Assembly: GCA_021234155.1 (NCBI GenBank)
Contig: JAJEKV010000003.1
Location: 29,185,166-29,249,165 of the forward strand
Reading direction: 5' to 3'
Source: Isoetes taiwanensis
Lineage: Eukaryota; Streptophyta; Lycopodiopsida; Isoetales; Isoetaceae
Length of the DNA: 64,000 bases
The number at the start of each line of letters is the position of its first letter. Within the stretch, counting starts at the first letter, position 1. A program made the translations under genes and the position numbers. Under the pieces are notes generated by a model that did not search any database, was not told the origin of the DNA, and was given only the letters and a program-made list of their open reading frames with translations. This document shows, piece after piece, positions 42,703 to 54,600 of this stretch.

Positions 42703-44278
42703 TGTGACGTTCCAAAGACAAAGATATCGCTCCCGGGGCGTACATTGTACTTTGCCACGCCACGCCACGACCGCCACCCCTGTTGGCGTGTGGTACGCCA
42801 ACGGATAGCCAGGTAAGTAGCCCTAGGGGGCAACTTGCTAGGAGTGTTCATATATTATTAATGTGCACATGTGCACATTAATGAGGGCACACCTTTCCAT
42901 GTTGGCATATTTTGCCACCTAGCCATTAAAGGCAAGTGGGCCCTTTCCAATTATCCCACATGCCAAATTGGATAATTGGAAACCCTAGCCTAAACCCCAT
43001 GTCTATTTAGGGTAGGAAAACCCTAGCTTGCTAGTTTTTTTAGTCCTTAGGGTTTTAGAGCTCGGTTTTGGCTGCCCGGAGCCAAAACCGCCTCCCAGAC
43101 GCCCGCCAAGCCGAATTGCACCATCGGTTCCCCCAATTAACCCATTTCAGGGGATGGTTGAACTCGAGTCGAGGAGCCACTCAAAGGATCAGGTATTTGG
43201 TCAATTTAATAGCTTAAACCGTCTTCTAATCATAGAATCAGTAGGTTTAGACTATTAAATTGCCCATAGCAGCTATCTAGATCTTAGATCTCGGACACTA
43301 ACTAAAGAACCTAACTCTATGATTAGATCTAGTTCTTTAGTTCTTCTGTGATGTATTGGGATGATGTATCTCTGTGAACTCCTTGTATTGGGAAGGGGGG
43401 TAGAGGCCCTAAAGCTTGTAGTTGATGCTCCTAGAGTAGCCTCTCTAGCACACTGTAGATTCGGCCTGTGTACAAGAGCCACACCTGGTTGTGGGTGAAG
43501 GGGCCGGCCGGCTAAGAAGGAGGTCCATGTCCTGACTCTTGAACGATCCCCCTGGTGTGTAAAGCCTACCGGGATCATTGTGACTAGGTCTAATGGCTTA
43601 CCACCGAGTGCGGGGTAAGGCATGGGCTCGACACCCGTGAAGTGGTGTACACTTTCCGGTGGGTTCACCGAATCGGGCAAAGGCCCTCTAGTCACCTTGA
43701 GCTAGCATGTAGATCTCGGAGGGAGTGATCCCTACCGCCCCCCATCGGAATCGGGAGGATGAGACCGGGGAATAGCCCCTTGGCTATGCATCCCGGGCGG
43801 GCTACTGATCAGTCCCCGACACTTTTCAGCCTACTACTCGCAAAGTGTGCAATGGGGGGGCGGATGGAGTGGACAACCCTATGCCATGTTCTTATGCCAG
43901 CCAACTCCATTGCCATGAATTACATGCCTGCAACGAACTCGGAGACCCAAGCCGTCCGGTCATCCTTTGAGTCTCGAGCCTTGGGTAGGATCCCCCTATG
44001 TGATGTGCTGATCTTTGTCTATGCAGATATGAGGAGGACCATCCTTCGAGATGGTCACAGGATGTTGATGTATGTGCTACTGACATGTATGTTTACGCTT
44101 CCGCAGCTAGGTAGGCCCTGAGGGAGACGGGGTAGAATGACACCTTCACTCTTCCCACTGAGACTCGTTACGGGTGCAGTGATATGTGGAGGGCCCTGTA
44201 TCAGCATGGAGCTGGTGTGGGGGAAGAACTCCTGTTTGTATACGGTGAGTGCACCGTATACGAGTAGGGGACGTCACA
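42703..44278 (+). repeat. 3' LTR (1576 bp)
   Basis: Same termini (TGTGACGT, ACGTCACA), same 26-bp palindrome (42857-42882) and same hairpins as the 5' LTR. Long stretches are identical (for example 42830-43040 against 31230-31430). Differences concentrate at CAG/CTG versus CGG/CCG/CG sites in both directions, with few ordinary transitions elsewhere. Confidence 0.95.
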
Positions 44279-44283
44279 ACATA
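44279..44283. repeat. Target site duplication, right copy (ACATA)
   Basis: Identical to 31097-31101. See the left copy for interpretation. Confidence 0.92.
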
Positions 44284-44297
44284 GCAGAAAAGGAGAG

Positions 44298-44520
44298 AGC
44301 ATCACCCATAGGGTGGAGAAAAGCGTCCCCCAACGGGTGGAGAACAATCATGTGAAAAGAAATATGCATCACCCTCGAGATGGAAATAAACAGCATCACC
44401 CGCAGGTGGAGATAGCATCACCCGTAGGGTGGAGAAAAGCGTCACCCAACGGGTGGAGAACAATCATGTGAAAAGAAATATGCGTCACCCTCGAGGTGGA
44501 AATAAACAGCATCATAGATG
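44298..44520 (+). repeat. Tandem duplication of about 113 bp
   Basis: AGCATCACCCATAGGGTGGA begins copy 1. Copy 2 begins near 44411 with AGCATCACCCGTAGGGTGGA. Each copy itself contains a repeated (G/C)GTCACCCAACGGGTGG-type unit that is an imperfect palindrome (CACCC...GGGTG). It lies directly right of the retrotransposon insertion. Confidence 0.7.
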
Positions 44521-44559
44521 GAGAATAATGCGGCATGATGCCGAAAAAAAAAAATATTA

Positions 44560-46635
44560 TTATAGCCACACCCAAGATGAATAACAATAAAGAGTGCAGG
44601 AACAAACATATGTGAAAAAACGACGCGCGCCCCTAACAAGCAGGGCGGGAAGGGAGGGAAGCAATGAGAATGGAATAAGTGCTGCTGTGAGAAGACGCCG
44701 ATAACCGGTCTCGAATGGAGAAGAGCCTTATATAATGGCTCGTCCCTGCCCAGAATGACGATCCGATGGTTCGGATCGATGCAATTGATGTTCATGCAAT
44801 ACTCATGGGGCTAATTTAAGACTAATAAGGTCAACTTGACTTAGCGTCTTTAATTCTAAAGCAAGGCTGCATAGCGTATAAGGTCAAGTCAGCTTTAGCA
44901 TCTATAATTGTATAGCAATGCAGCATCAACTCGCTTAAAGTGAACATGTAGAATCATTTTTAGAATTTGGAACATGGTTAGAATATGTACGGTTTTGAGA
45001 AATGAACTACACACACCACGTTGACGATAAAAATGCTTCAATATTAATTGCCATACCATCTACCTGATCACAGTTATAAAAGTTGGCCCAGCCAACACAT
45101 GTTGCCAAAGATGAAATTTAAATGTAATTTTCCACCATGAATGTTTCTCTATAACAGAAGATACGTAGCATCAAGCAAATACTTATACGATCCATTACAT
45201 TGTGCTTTTTCAAGGTCAAAATTACTTGCATGCTCAGTTGCACAACACTCTTGCATGAGAGGGAAATTTCTCATCAAATAATTGTATATATGAGCACATT
45301 ATGAAAACCTTTAACTGCATCTGAACATAACCATATGTACATTATGAAGAGCTCAAATGTTTTAGAATGTTATTCTTGCAATACATTTCCAATCAACTTC
45401 GAAAATATTATGGCCTATATATTTCAACTCAAATTAATGGTATATACATTAAACCGTCTGTTTAGTTTGATAGACTTTGTATTTTCTGTTGTGTTTAGAT
45501 TCCCAATAGCATCTGCCACCACATCTGAAAATGGCCTTATATCTGCTTCTCTCAGCCACGCACCTTCTACTGCTTGCAGCTGAGATCCAGAATTTCCATT
45601 TGCAATTGCTTCAGTCATTATAGATACCAAATGAAGGGTCCTTTTAATGCATGATTTGATGGATCTAATAATATACAATGATCTCTAGAATCAATGTTCA
45701 TTTGGATCGATGCCGCAGCAACAGAATCAATCTTTGCAAGTGAAATCTATGGTTTACCATATGAAGTCTATCTGTACCCTAGCAGCTATTAAACGTGATC
45801 GTGATCTTGCCCCCAATATGGCCACATTTCTTTGTTACAAAAGCTTGATCTTCTATGTGAATTCCTGCTTTACCACGTTCGACAAACATCTTCACAAGCT
45901 TAATAGTGGTTGTGGTCTGGCAAATCCAGTATTAGCATTAGCAATAAGAAGAGCCAGAAAATCAACATAAGAAGTCCTAGATCTTTGTTCCTTGCTCATG
46001 CTTTGTCTTGGCTTTCTGACGTTCTAACTTTTTTAATACCATATCCATTTGAAGTAGAAGCCCAGACTGCCTAACACATAAATTGTATAAATATTTGGCC
46101 ATCTGAGCAACTTGAACTAGATCAAGGAAACCAAAAGTCCTTGGACATGTCCTTGATGAGATTTGAGCATGTACCACAGCTTCTTAAGGCCAATAGAGAG
46201 ATTGACATTTGATAAAGCTATCAATGAGGTTTTGCAACTACAAATAGCAAAATCCTATAGTAGAATGAGACCAGCATTCTAATGAAACCAATAAACATAG
46301 TATCATGAAGGTAACTATCGCAATCAACAGCAATGAATTTTAAAAAAAAAGCCCAAATAGTCAATGCTTGGCCCTTCCACATTATATCAACCACTACAGT
46401 TGTTGGATGTTGGTAAAGGGCCTTCAAGACCATAAATCCCTTGTCATTTGAAATCTATTCTGCAGCTTTATGTCAATCCCTCATGTAGAATATAATCCCT
46501 TATGTTTAATATGGATGCCATAAATTTATGTAGGAATTTAGGTAGTCTTACCACTGCCTCAACCTTAATACAACCATGTATTTAGAATCGATTATCTCTG
46601 ATCATCTAAGTATATTCAGTCCTAAAGGAATTTTG
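44560..46635. other. No confidently supported gene
   Basis: Minus-strand frames near 45424-45678, 45977-46177 and 46221-46433 show ordinary protein-like composition (for example MVLKKLERQKAKTKHEQGTK), but no family or clear splice structure could be assigned. They could be exons of the gene whose first exon lies at 46.9-47.2 kb. Confidence 0.3.
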
Positions 46636-46639
46636 AGTC

Positions 46640-47063
46640 TACCCTGCATATTCTTGCAGAGTTCTAACACGTCTATGGGTTCTAAAGGTCCTACTGTTGA
46701 CGCAGGTCCTGGCTGCAAACTCTAAAACCTGATTATGTTTGGAAGGGTCTTTGGCGAACCCATTGAAAGGGCCAATACCTTCACCAAGTTTGGATAAAAG
46801 AGATTTACCTCTGCCGAGATAGAAGTCGTCGTTGCCCAACAAACCTTCATTGTTCTGTCAATCAAAACAACAAATACAAATGAGACGCCTGCACCTGAAA
46901 GCACGAAGTGCAAAAAGGATAATTATTACAAAGAAATCTATTGTATGACTGCCAAAGTGCACATGCATATACCTTGAGCTTGTTGCCCTTTGCTGTTGGA
47001 TTAATGTCCTTAGAACTTGATGAGTCAATGGGTTCAAGTGTTGATCTGGGAGCCATATTCAAG
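46640..47063 (-). pseudogene. Unknown gene, first two exon-like segments
   Basis: Antisense from 47056 an ATG opens MAPRSTLEPIDSSSSKDINP then TAKGNKLK, closing at a GTATATGC donor-like site. About 110 bp on, another exon-like segment gives NEGLLGNDDFYLGRG and KSLLSKLGEGIGPFNGFAKD. I do not recognise the protein. The first exon is duplicated just upstream (47146-47236), which argues for a local rearrangement. Confidence 0.4.
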
Positions 47064-47296
47064 CTTTGATTCTTTTACAAGGCTGAAAGCTTCAATTGAC
47101 GACATATACAATGCAAGTGTATGACTGCCAAAGTGCACATGCATATACCTTGAGCTTGTTGCCCTTTGCTGCTGGATTAATGTCCTTAGAACTTGATGAG
47201 TCAATGGGTTTAAGTGTTGACCTGGGAGCCATATTCAAGCTTTGATTCTTTTACAAGGCTGAAAGCTTCAACTGACGACATATACAATGCAAGTCT
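46945..47296 (-). repeat. Tandem duplication of about 176 bp covering a first exon
   Basis: Copy 1 about 46945-47120, copy 2 about 47121-47296. On the plus strand both start TATGACTGCCAAAGTGCACA. They differ by a few substitutions (TGCTGTTGG/TGCTGCTGG, GTTCAAGTG/GTTTAAGTG, GATCTGGGAG/GACCTGGGAG). Both retain the antisense ATG (MAPRSTL) and the donor-like GTATAT, so either could serve as a first exon. Confidence 0.85.
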
Positions 47297-47436
47297 CCAG
47301 GTAATGAAGCACCTCCAAGCCTGCATAAAATGACTCGAAAAAGAGAAGAGCATGATGATTCCACATGGGCTGATCAAATCTGGACCGTCCGATTTAGGGC
47401 GACAAACAAAACAGACAAACACTAAAATTTTATAAT

Positions 47437-47575
<139 letters not shown>

Positions 47576-47579
47576 CATT

Positions 47580-48830
47580 ATTGTCCCTTGTGCCCTGAGG
47601 CCCGTGGACTTATGTAGCATGGGCGAGCTCCCTTACGGGTGCTACTAGCTCATCACGCTGGTTTACAATGTAACCTTTTTTGAAGGCTTCACTTTTCTCT
47701 ATTAATACCGGCACCCCGCTTTGGATCGGCTTCAAGGCCGTGCACGGGTGCGTCGTTATCAATCAGCTTTGAGCTGAGCATTTCAGGGCGGGTATGGTCC
47801 GCCTCTCAGGCGGTTCATAATAGAAGCCCTTTTCTTTATGTACTTCTCGGTGTCTTGCCGTCATTTCCCGTATTGCGTCTGCCAGATCCCTCATTGTTTC
47901 TGACCTTGCCATCATGATGTGTACAGGCTAACCCCACCTTACATTTCTGTACTTGTTCCTGATGTCTTCATATACCGGGCATTTATTTAGCATATGATCT
48001 TCATCTTCCACTTCCCCTCTGTCACAAATTCTGCATGTCCGGTCCTCCCTCTCTATTCTCCGCCATCTGTCCTTTTCGATTCTTAGGTCATGGCTTCCCA
48101 TTCTGAATCTTGCTAGGGCATCCTTCCTGGCTTTTCCTATGAAGTTATCCTGATACATCTGTTGTCCTATTTGCTGTCCCGGGTTGAATACTGTCATAAG
48201 CCATATTGTCTTGGGCCCCGTGTGATTTTGCAGCCAGGCTTGTGTGGCTTTGTTTGCCCATTCATCCCTCCATTCTCCCTCACTAATGAGGTCGCTCAGG
48301 TTCATCCCCATTTTTCTTGTCCACACTGCCACATCCCTAAACCAACTGTTATTCTCGATTATGTGTGCTTTCGCTGACTCATTGATCGCAATATTCGCTA
48401 ACTTATTCTTACTGATGGTCTTTTCCCATGCTCTTACTTCCATCGGTTTCTGCCCTGTCTCATATACTATAGTTGTTTGTGGTGTATTCGTTCTCAGCTT
48501 GAATTCCTGTTTGTGCTATTGCCTGTAAATTCCTTCCTGCTTTTCCCATTTTTTCTCTGTCAGGCCCGGTCCCCAGGCCTCTGCTCCATATAGCTGTGTA
48601 GTTGCAACTACTGCGCTGAACAAATAGCATTTGATTTCCCAATTTATTATCCTGCTTTTGTTGCAGAAGTTTTTCATATTGTAGTAGCTTCCGATAGCTG
48701 TTTGGAATCTTGTATCTGCCCCTTTAGCCCATTTTCCTGTGCCATGCGTATCGTATCCCAGATACCTGTATTCTGTTGATTCTTCTAGCTCTGTTCCCAG
48801 ATACCTAAACGGATGCACATTTTGACTAAA
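47580..48830 (-). mobile_element. LINE family A, 5'-truncated copy with 3' end
   Basis: Antisense frames: thumb and connection (FRYLGTELEESTEYRYLGYD, 48818-48516); a slip; then MEVRAWEKTISKNKLANIAI, RMGSHDLRIEKDRWRRIERE and the knuckle CRICDRGEVEDEDHMLNKCP (48443-47928; C-x2-C...H...C). A non-coding 3' UTR with GGCCTCAGGGCAC follows to the (TATC)n tail. Family A at 9.0-10.6 kb shares the connection region (DYDAHGTGKW-like). Between them the two copies cover RT to 3' end. 5' truncation is typical of target-primed integration. Confidence 0.85.
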
Positions 48831-48897
48831 AAATTTATCTATTTAGTTGGCCAAGCTTTGATCCATGGAGTAGATGGTACAACTATAATGTGGATAT

Positions 48898-49290
48898 TCA
48901 CACGGGGGGTTACTCCGGGCATCGAGAGCTGTCGGATAGGCATATTTGCCCTTTATTCCTTGATCTGGACCATACATAGCGATCCTCGTTTATGGGGTAT
49001 GCCTGTACAAGTTTTTGTACATGGTATATTGAGGTTTATAAAATACTATAAGATTTGAGGGAATGTACTTAATGGTGTTAATACTGTACATGTATTGTAA
49101 GTTCTTAGGGGCTCTCGCTGCCCTACGTAACCCCCCGTGTGAATATGGACCCAAACCAAAGGGGGTTTCAGGGGGATTGTAATTTTAAAATGTTAGATGC
49201 AATGGTTTAAATTAATTAATGTTAATGGTAGTTATGTGTTGGTTGTTGTATTAAAAAAATTTTTGGGCCCTTCGGGCCCTTAGGGAAACA
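48898..49290 (-). repeat. Dispersed repeat M, copy 2, with terminal inverted repeats
   Basis: From 48898 TTCACACGGGGGGTTAC..CGAGAGC is matched near 49105-49142 by GCTCTCG..GTAACCCCCCGTGTGAA, giving inverted termini of about 33 bp around a 245-bp unit. Similarity to the 29.7 kb copy (reverse complement) continues beyond the right terminus to TTTGGGCCCTTCGGGCCCTT at 49262-49281. So either the true element is longer or two elements are nested. Confidence 0.7.
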
Positions 49291-49294
49291 AAGA

Positions 49295-50590
49295 GATGGC
49301 AACATATCTTGTGTAGAAAAATATTGGTAACATTAAACATAAGAAAAGTTCAACGGAACAAATATAAGAAAAGTGCAATAGAACAAACACGTAATGAATA
49401 GCAACTTTAGAATATGGGGCTTCTTGCAAAACCATAGTGCCTATATCTTGTCAAAACTATACCACCTATATGTTTGACAAATAAGATAGATAGTAGTTTT
49501 AACGTCACGATACCATATAAGGATACCTATATAAGGATACCATATAGTTTTATACCTATATAAGGATGAGATACCATAGGACCATAGGAATTGATATTGC
49601 AACAACCATAGATTGCAACCACCGTAGATGGTGAAGCTTCAAATTTGATGTTTAAAGAACAAATAGGGACTTGAACCCAATGCATGCTTGCAAAATTGAG
49701 TGCTTAAATCTTGCCAAACCATACCAGCTACATCTTCATCAAATAAGGATGAGGTACTACACAAATTGATATTGCAAGCACCATATATGGTGAATGTAAT
49801 ATATCTGGGGCGTAGAAGAACAGCATTTGTATTTCTTGATATACATGTTTTACCATGAACACAGGTTTAAAAAATAACGAAAGAGTTAAAACCTTGCTTG
49901 CCATGCGCAATGCGAATGGCTGAGTGGCAGTTGAATGGCTGAGCAGCAGTTGAAATCTGCTTGTGAATCTATGCAACTAAAGCCAAGAACATGATCTATG
50001 TACATAACAGGCAACAAAGGGTAACTCATACCATTCTCATTCACGAAAGTTATTGCCCCAGTTCTAGTTGTAGCCTCTTTACTCCTTCTATCGATTATAT
50101 TAATCTGCCAAAACTAGTATAGCACCAAGGTATCCGAGCTCTAACATGCAGATTCATGGAACTTACGTGCATGCACCTCTACTGCAACAATACTTGGAAT
50201 ATTGGACAAATATGCATTGCATACTAAACTTGCTCGGATTTTAGCATCATTGAAGAATGAGCATCTTCCCATACCGTTGTGAAGGACGCAGCAAGCTCAT
50301 CATGCCCTGAATAAAAAAAATCATATGCTAAATCAAACACTAAATAAAGCTCAAATCACAAGAAACTGAGCTCAACTTGAACTAATTGCAGATTGAACAA
50401 ACGTATATTTATGCGTTTAGCTGTGTGTGGCTACGACAGAAGGCACGTTTACCTCTCCAAAAACTGCAGCAGAAAAGAACGAATCATTTGACTGCAAAGA
50501 AACTAATGGTGTGGAATAGATGAAAAAGGGCTTGCCGGAGGAGAGAGCATAAGTTAAGGCGCTGTCCTCCGCCGGAATCAACCTTGGAGA
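49295..50590. other. No supported gene
   Basis: AT-rich. A duplicated ACCATATAAGGATACC segment lies near 49510-49545. A minus-strand frame at 50417-50605 lacks a recognised motif and abuts the LRR kinase start, so it may be promoter or UTR of that gene. Confidence 0.35.
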
Positions 50591-50608
50591 AAACACAGAG
50601 TGCAAAAG

Positions 50609-51105
50609 ATGAACGTTTGGTTGCCGTCGCCTGAATGGGTTTTTTTGAATAGAATCATGATCTTAAGCTTCGTTTTTTGTTTGGAGCTTCTAATTATGGC
50701 CGAATCTTCTTCTCTGCAAAAAGATGCAAAGATTTTGGCCACTTTAAAGGCCTCCATCGACGACCCACATAAATTTCTGACAAGCTGGGATGATTCCAAC
50801 TCCAGTGCATGCAACTGGGCTGGGATTTTTTGCGACGAATCGTCAGAATCAGTTCTAAAAATTGATATCTCTGATAAGAATCTGGGAGGCGAGCTGGGCT
50901 CAGAAATCGGAAAGCTTCAAAATCTGTAAAGCCTAAATCTGGCAAACAACAATTTCTCAGGATCCATACCACCGGAGCTGGTGAATTGTGTGCATCTTTC
51001 GTATCTAAATCTGAGCAACAACAGCTTTGGTGTGCACATTCCGGTGGATGAGCTTGTGGGTTTGCCGGAGTTGGAGGTTTTGGACCTGTGGATGTTGAAC
51101 CCTAA
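50609..51105 (+). pseudogene. LRR receptor-like kinase N-terminus (HAESA-like), truncated
   Basis: The ATG at 50609 opens a hydrophobic signal-like segment (MILSFVFCLELLI). The LRRNT cap follows: KDAKILATLKASIDDPHKFL, W, ACNWAGIFCDE (the N-W-x-G-I-x-C motif). Then the first repeats: ISDKNLGGELGSEIGKLQNL, a TAA in place of one codon, and in the same frame NLANNNFSGSIPPELVNCVH and LNLSNNSFG. The family spans about 1000 residues with a transmembrane segment and kinase. Here it stops near 51105 where unrelated repeat sequence (family R) begins. A single nonsense codon plus truncation makes this a pseudogene. Confidence 0.75.
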
Positions 51106-51179
51106 AAAAACCCTAAAAATAATGGGAGGATATCCACCACAGGATTTGCCCCTTTTCTAAAATCAACGGCTAACAAAAG

Positions 51180-51310
51180 GGTACACTCTAGAAATACTAT
51201 TTAGTACACATGGATGAATACAGCCACCAAATCATATGAAAACCTTAGAGAAAACAGTACAAAAACAGAAAAAAAACCCCCTGTTATAATGCTAGATATT
51301 CATGCCAAAT
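51180..51310 (-). repeat. Dispersed repeat R, copy 2
   Basis: Reverse complement resembles 27320-27450: CATTATAACAGGGGGTTTTT, GGTTTTCATATGATT, TCTAGAGTG. It lies just past the break of the LRR kinase and may be the element that interrupted it. Confidence 0.55.
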
Positions 51311-51439
51311 TTAAAGTTTCATAGGATACAAAATTTAAAAGTCCCCCTCAAAAAACCAATGTTATAGATGATTAAATAAATGTAAAAATCTCAAAGGGTT
51401 ACTTTTACAAAACATGCTTCTTAAAAATGAAATATAGGC

Positions 51440-51605
51440 AGACATACATTAGTGGAATGCAAGTTTTAAAGGCATGTTGTGTAGATAGAAACATGAAAGT
51501 TTTAAAGGCATGTTACATTAGTGGAATGCAAGTTTTAAAGGCATGTTGTGTAGATAGGAACATGAAAATTTTAAAGGCATATTGTGTAGATAGAAACTTG
51601 AAATT
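51440..51605 (+). repeat. Minisatellite, AAGTTTTAAAGGCATGTTGT unit
   Basis: Four to five irregular copies of a unit containing AAGTTTTAAAGGCATGTTGT and GTAGATAGAAACATGAAA. Two of them are linked by ACATTAGTGGAATGC, giving a higher-order pair. No coding potential is believable. Confidence 0.7.
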
Positions 51606-51609
51606 TGAT

Positions 51610-54600
51610 TAATTAGGTCGAAAAGTCCCAAGTTCCTTTACCGAATCAAACACAAAGTTCAAAATATCTAGGTGATGTGAGAACTCCACGAAGAAATTAG
51701 AGGAACTTATGGAAGATGCAACTTCACATAAGGATTTTTTTCATGTTTTCTCGCTCAACTATCATATCTAGTTTTTTTACCCAGTACTATGGAGAAGCAT
51801 GTAACACTACATTTATCTTAAATTCTTTTCATATTTTCTCGTGCAAACAGCTATCATATGTAGATTTTTAGCCAAGACTATGTAGAAGCGTGTAACACTG
51901 CATTTTGTTGCAGAATATCCATTGGCAAAATGTTGATAAGGATGCAATTGCATTGACTAGTTGAGATGCGTTTGCATTGCTTTTGAGCTTTTTGAGAAAA
52001 ATATTGAAGGTTAGAGTTCTCCAACTTAGACACATTTAGTTCAATTTTGCAAGTCCATAAGTGAGATTCTTTTGACTTAAAGAAGAAACTACTTTGCCAC
52101 GAGTTGGGCAAAAGAAATGTCCGCGGTGGCCTTGGCCGCCGCGATAATTTTTTTGTATATATAATGGTTGAAAAAACATGTTAAAGATTGATAAAATATC
52201 CTTACATCATATATTAGAGATTGCCAATTGGGAAATGAAATTTGTCAAATCCTTGTACTTTACACTTTAGGAATGCTTTAAGATCTTGCGAATCACGATG
52301 ATTGAGAAGGCACACATATGTAGATATTATTATGGGGCCATTTTAAAAGCTTCGTGGTTTGAAAAAATACATATCATATGAATGGAGGTTTTTAGGACCT
52401 AATAATTTGTGTTTCCTTGCTAACATATTGTGCCGACTTTCTTAACGGCATGGTTGCCCTTTAGGCTCTATAGAAATTTGGGTGCCGAATTCCTTAATGG
52501 CATGGTTGCCATGGAAAGCGAAACTTGGGATATGTTAAGTCCTTTGTATATATTTTTTTTAGGATATGTTGTCCTTGTATATATTTTTTTTTGGACTCTA
52601 CGAGGCACAACTTTGGCGCCTAAAACAGCCAACCAGGAGCTCTGTTACTTCGAGACAAGAGTCTGATAATCCATGCAAGTTCTTCTGCTACATAAATCCG
52701 CTGCTGTAGCAATGGCAGTGGTAGTTCAGATGCTCAAAATGCCTTGTGTGCCCTCAAATGGCCCTGTGGCACACAAATGATTCCCCTGCTGTAGAATGCC
52801 AGTGATTTAGAAAGGGAATTTTTTGCTTTGTGCTGCATGTGCAACTCCCTTGGACAATAAGCGTGATGCCTGGAGCTCAGATAGCCGGTTATAAATGGTG
52901 CTCAAAGGACAGATCCGAACGCACCAGGTCCAGTAATAAATATGCTGTTGAAGGTTCGTTTTGCCTTTTTTGTGATATTATGGCCATCGATTTTTATCTA
53001 GTCTACTCAAGATGCCTCAATGTCTGGACGAATTAATCTAAAAAACAAATGCTGCTGATGCAATACGAGGCGATCCCTATCAGGTTTGATCTGATACTTG
53101 TTGAATTGTCTTGTTATTTTTGAAATATGTATAAAGTGTTGTGCTCTGATGTAAGAGAGCAGAATGGAAGAATGGAAGCAAGTACAATTGTTATTAGTAG
53201 GTTAAATAGGTGTATTATGGTGCGTAGATGCATTAGACAGCTCCTGTTGCTAAAAGAATTTGCTTCTCAGATTTGTAGTTCTAGGTGATAATATTCAATT
53301 GTAGATGAATTTCTTATAAGTAAAGGACTGAATATATCCTGTGCTGGTGCCAGCAAACACTGCAATAGATGGCTGCTTGGTTATTGCTAGCTTTGCAGCT
53401 AGTATGCATGAGTAGAGTTGTATGCAATAGACTTATTTGGCTTCTGCATATTTTAGATTGCTGGTGGCTTTGGCTTCCCTCGGATAGTCTTGAATGTAAT
53501 GCTGCTTGCGATTGTATATGTTTACAGCAAGGAACAGAAAAAGCTTGGTTGCATGCTCGGTATGGCAGGCACAAGTAGATCCTGGTATGGCAGGCACAAA
53601 CATGCCTTGACTATGGATTTAAGGTTGTATATTATGGTGAAACTTGTATATGATGGCTCTCATAATTTTATGGCTTAAAATTGATGCTCTATATTTTGTC
53701 TCACTAATTTAGGAATCTAATGGGAAACATAGTCCATGGTATGTTGTGGTGAGCAGCATAATACCTTGTTTTTCTCTCATAATACATTTAACGCATGGCA
53801 TATTTGCTTACTACTTGTATTTAATTGTTGAATTTAAGGGGTGAAGGGCGATGAGCCATGATGTTTTACAGCTTACCTCTGACGCCCCTTGTCTTGTTAC
53901 CATGATTTGCTAACATTGGCATTGTTTGGGTGCAGGTAAATAAAACATCATCTCCTTGATTTGCTTTCAGTGGTTAGAGTTACATTGGATTGGATGCGTG
54001 AAGACCAATGAGCTTCTATAGTGCATTATAAAATGTGGATCCAAAGAGCTTCTAAAATGGATAACGAAAAGTGGTGAGATCTATCCAATATCAATTCACT
54101 ACAGAACAATAATTGTACGTGTAATGCTTGGATACTGTTTGACCATATATGAATACTTGGGAAATGAAAGATTATCATATAGTTCTATCTAGATTTCAAT
54201 GTTGAATGACTACTATATATTAACAAATTAATGTTTGTGATATATATATATATGACATTTTGATTTCAAAACTATGGAAGACTTCTATTGATGAATATGT
54301 TGACATGATTAATATTAATATGATTGAACACATTACCCTTGAAAAGGATAATTTAATTGATTAAACATGCAAGGTCTTAATTTTTACATGGAAAAGGATT
54401 TCAATTATATTACGAATATTAAAGATGTAACTAATTAGTGAATATAAATTTACAAGGTCTAATGGTTTGGAGAGTGCCTGATGTGGCCTGGCTTAAAAAC
54501 CAGGGTGGATATTTTGGGTTGTTTACATCCTGAATGAAACTGTATATTGTAAATTGTGCATTGTATAGCGTGTATATCTGGATGTAAATGTTTTAGAAAT

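Larger units (their letters stand above)
31102..44278 (+). mobile_element. Ty3/gypsy chromovirus carrying a histone H3-like cassette
   Basis: A complete-length LTR retrotransposon of about 13.2 kb: 5' LTR, tRNA-iMet primer site, H3-like ORF, second extra ORF, gag, protease, RT, RNase H, integrase, chromodomain, polypurine tract, 3' LTR, bounded by ACATA duplications. The order PR-RT-RH-INT and the C-terminal chromodomain place it in the chromoviruses. Two features are odd. First, nearly 4.4 kb between the primer site and gag is taken by two additional cassettes, whereas extra ORFs in plant retroelements more often lie 3' of pol. Second, pol is full of small frameshifts although the LTRs are still close and the target duplication is perfect. 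Either this copy was mobilised in trans or many of the frameshifts are sequence errors. Confidence 0.95.

Noticed and set aside
51440..51605. CRISPR-like array
   Set aside because: Irregular minisatellite in a plant genome with no uniform repeat-spacer structure.
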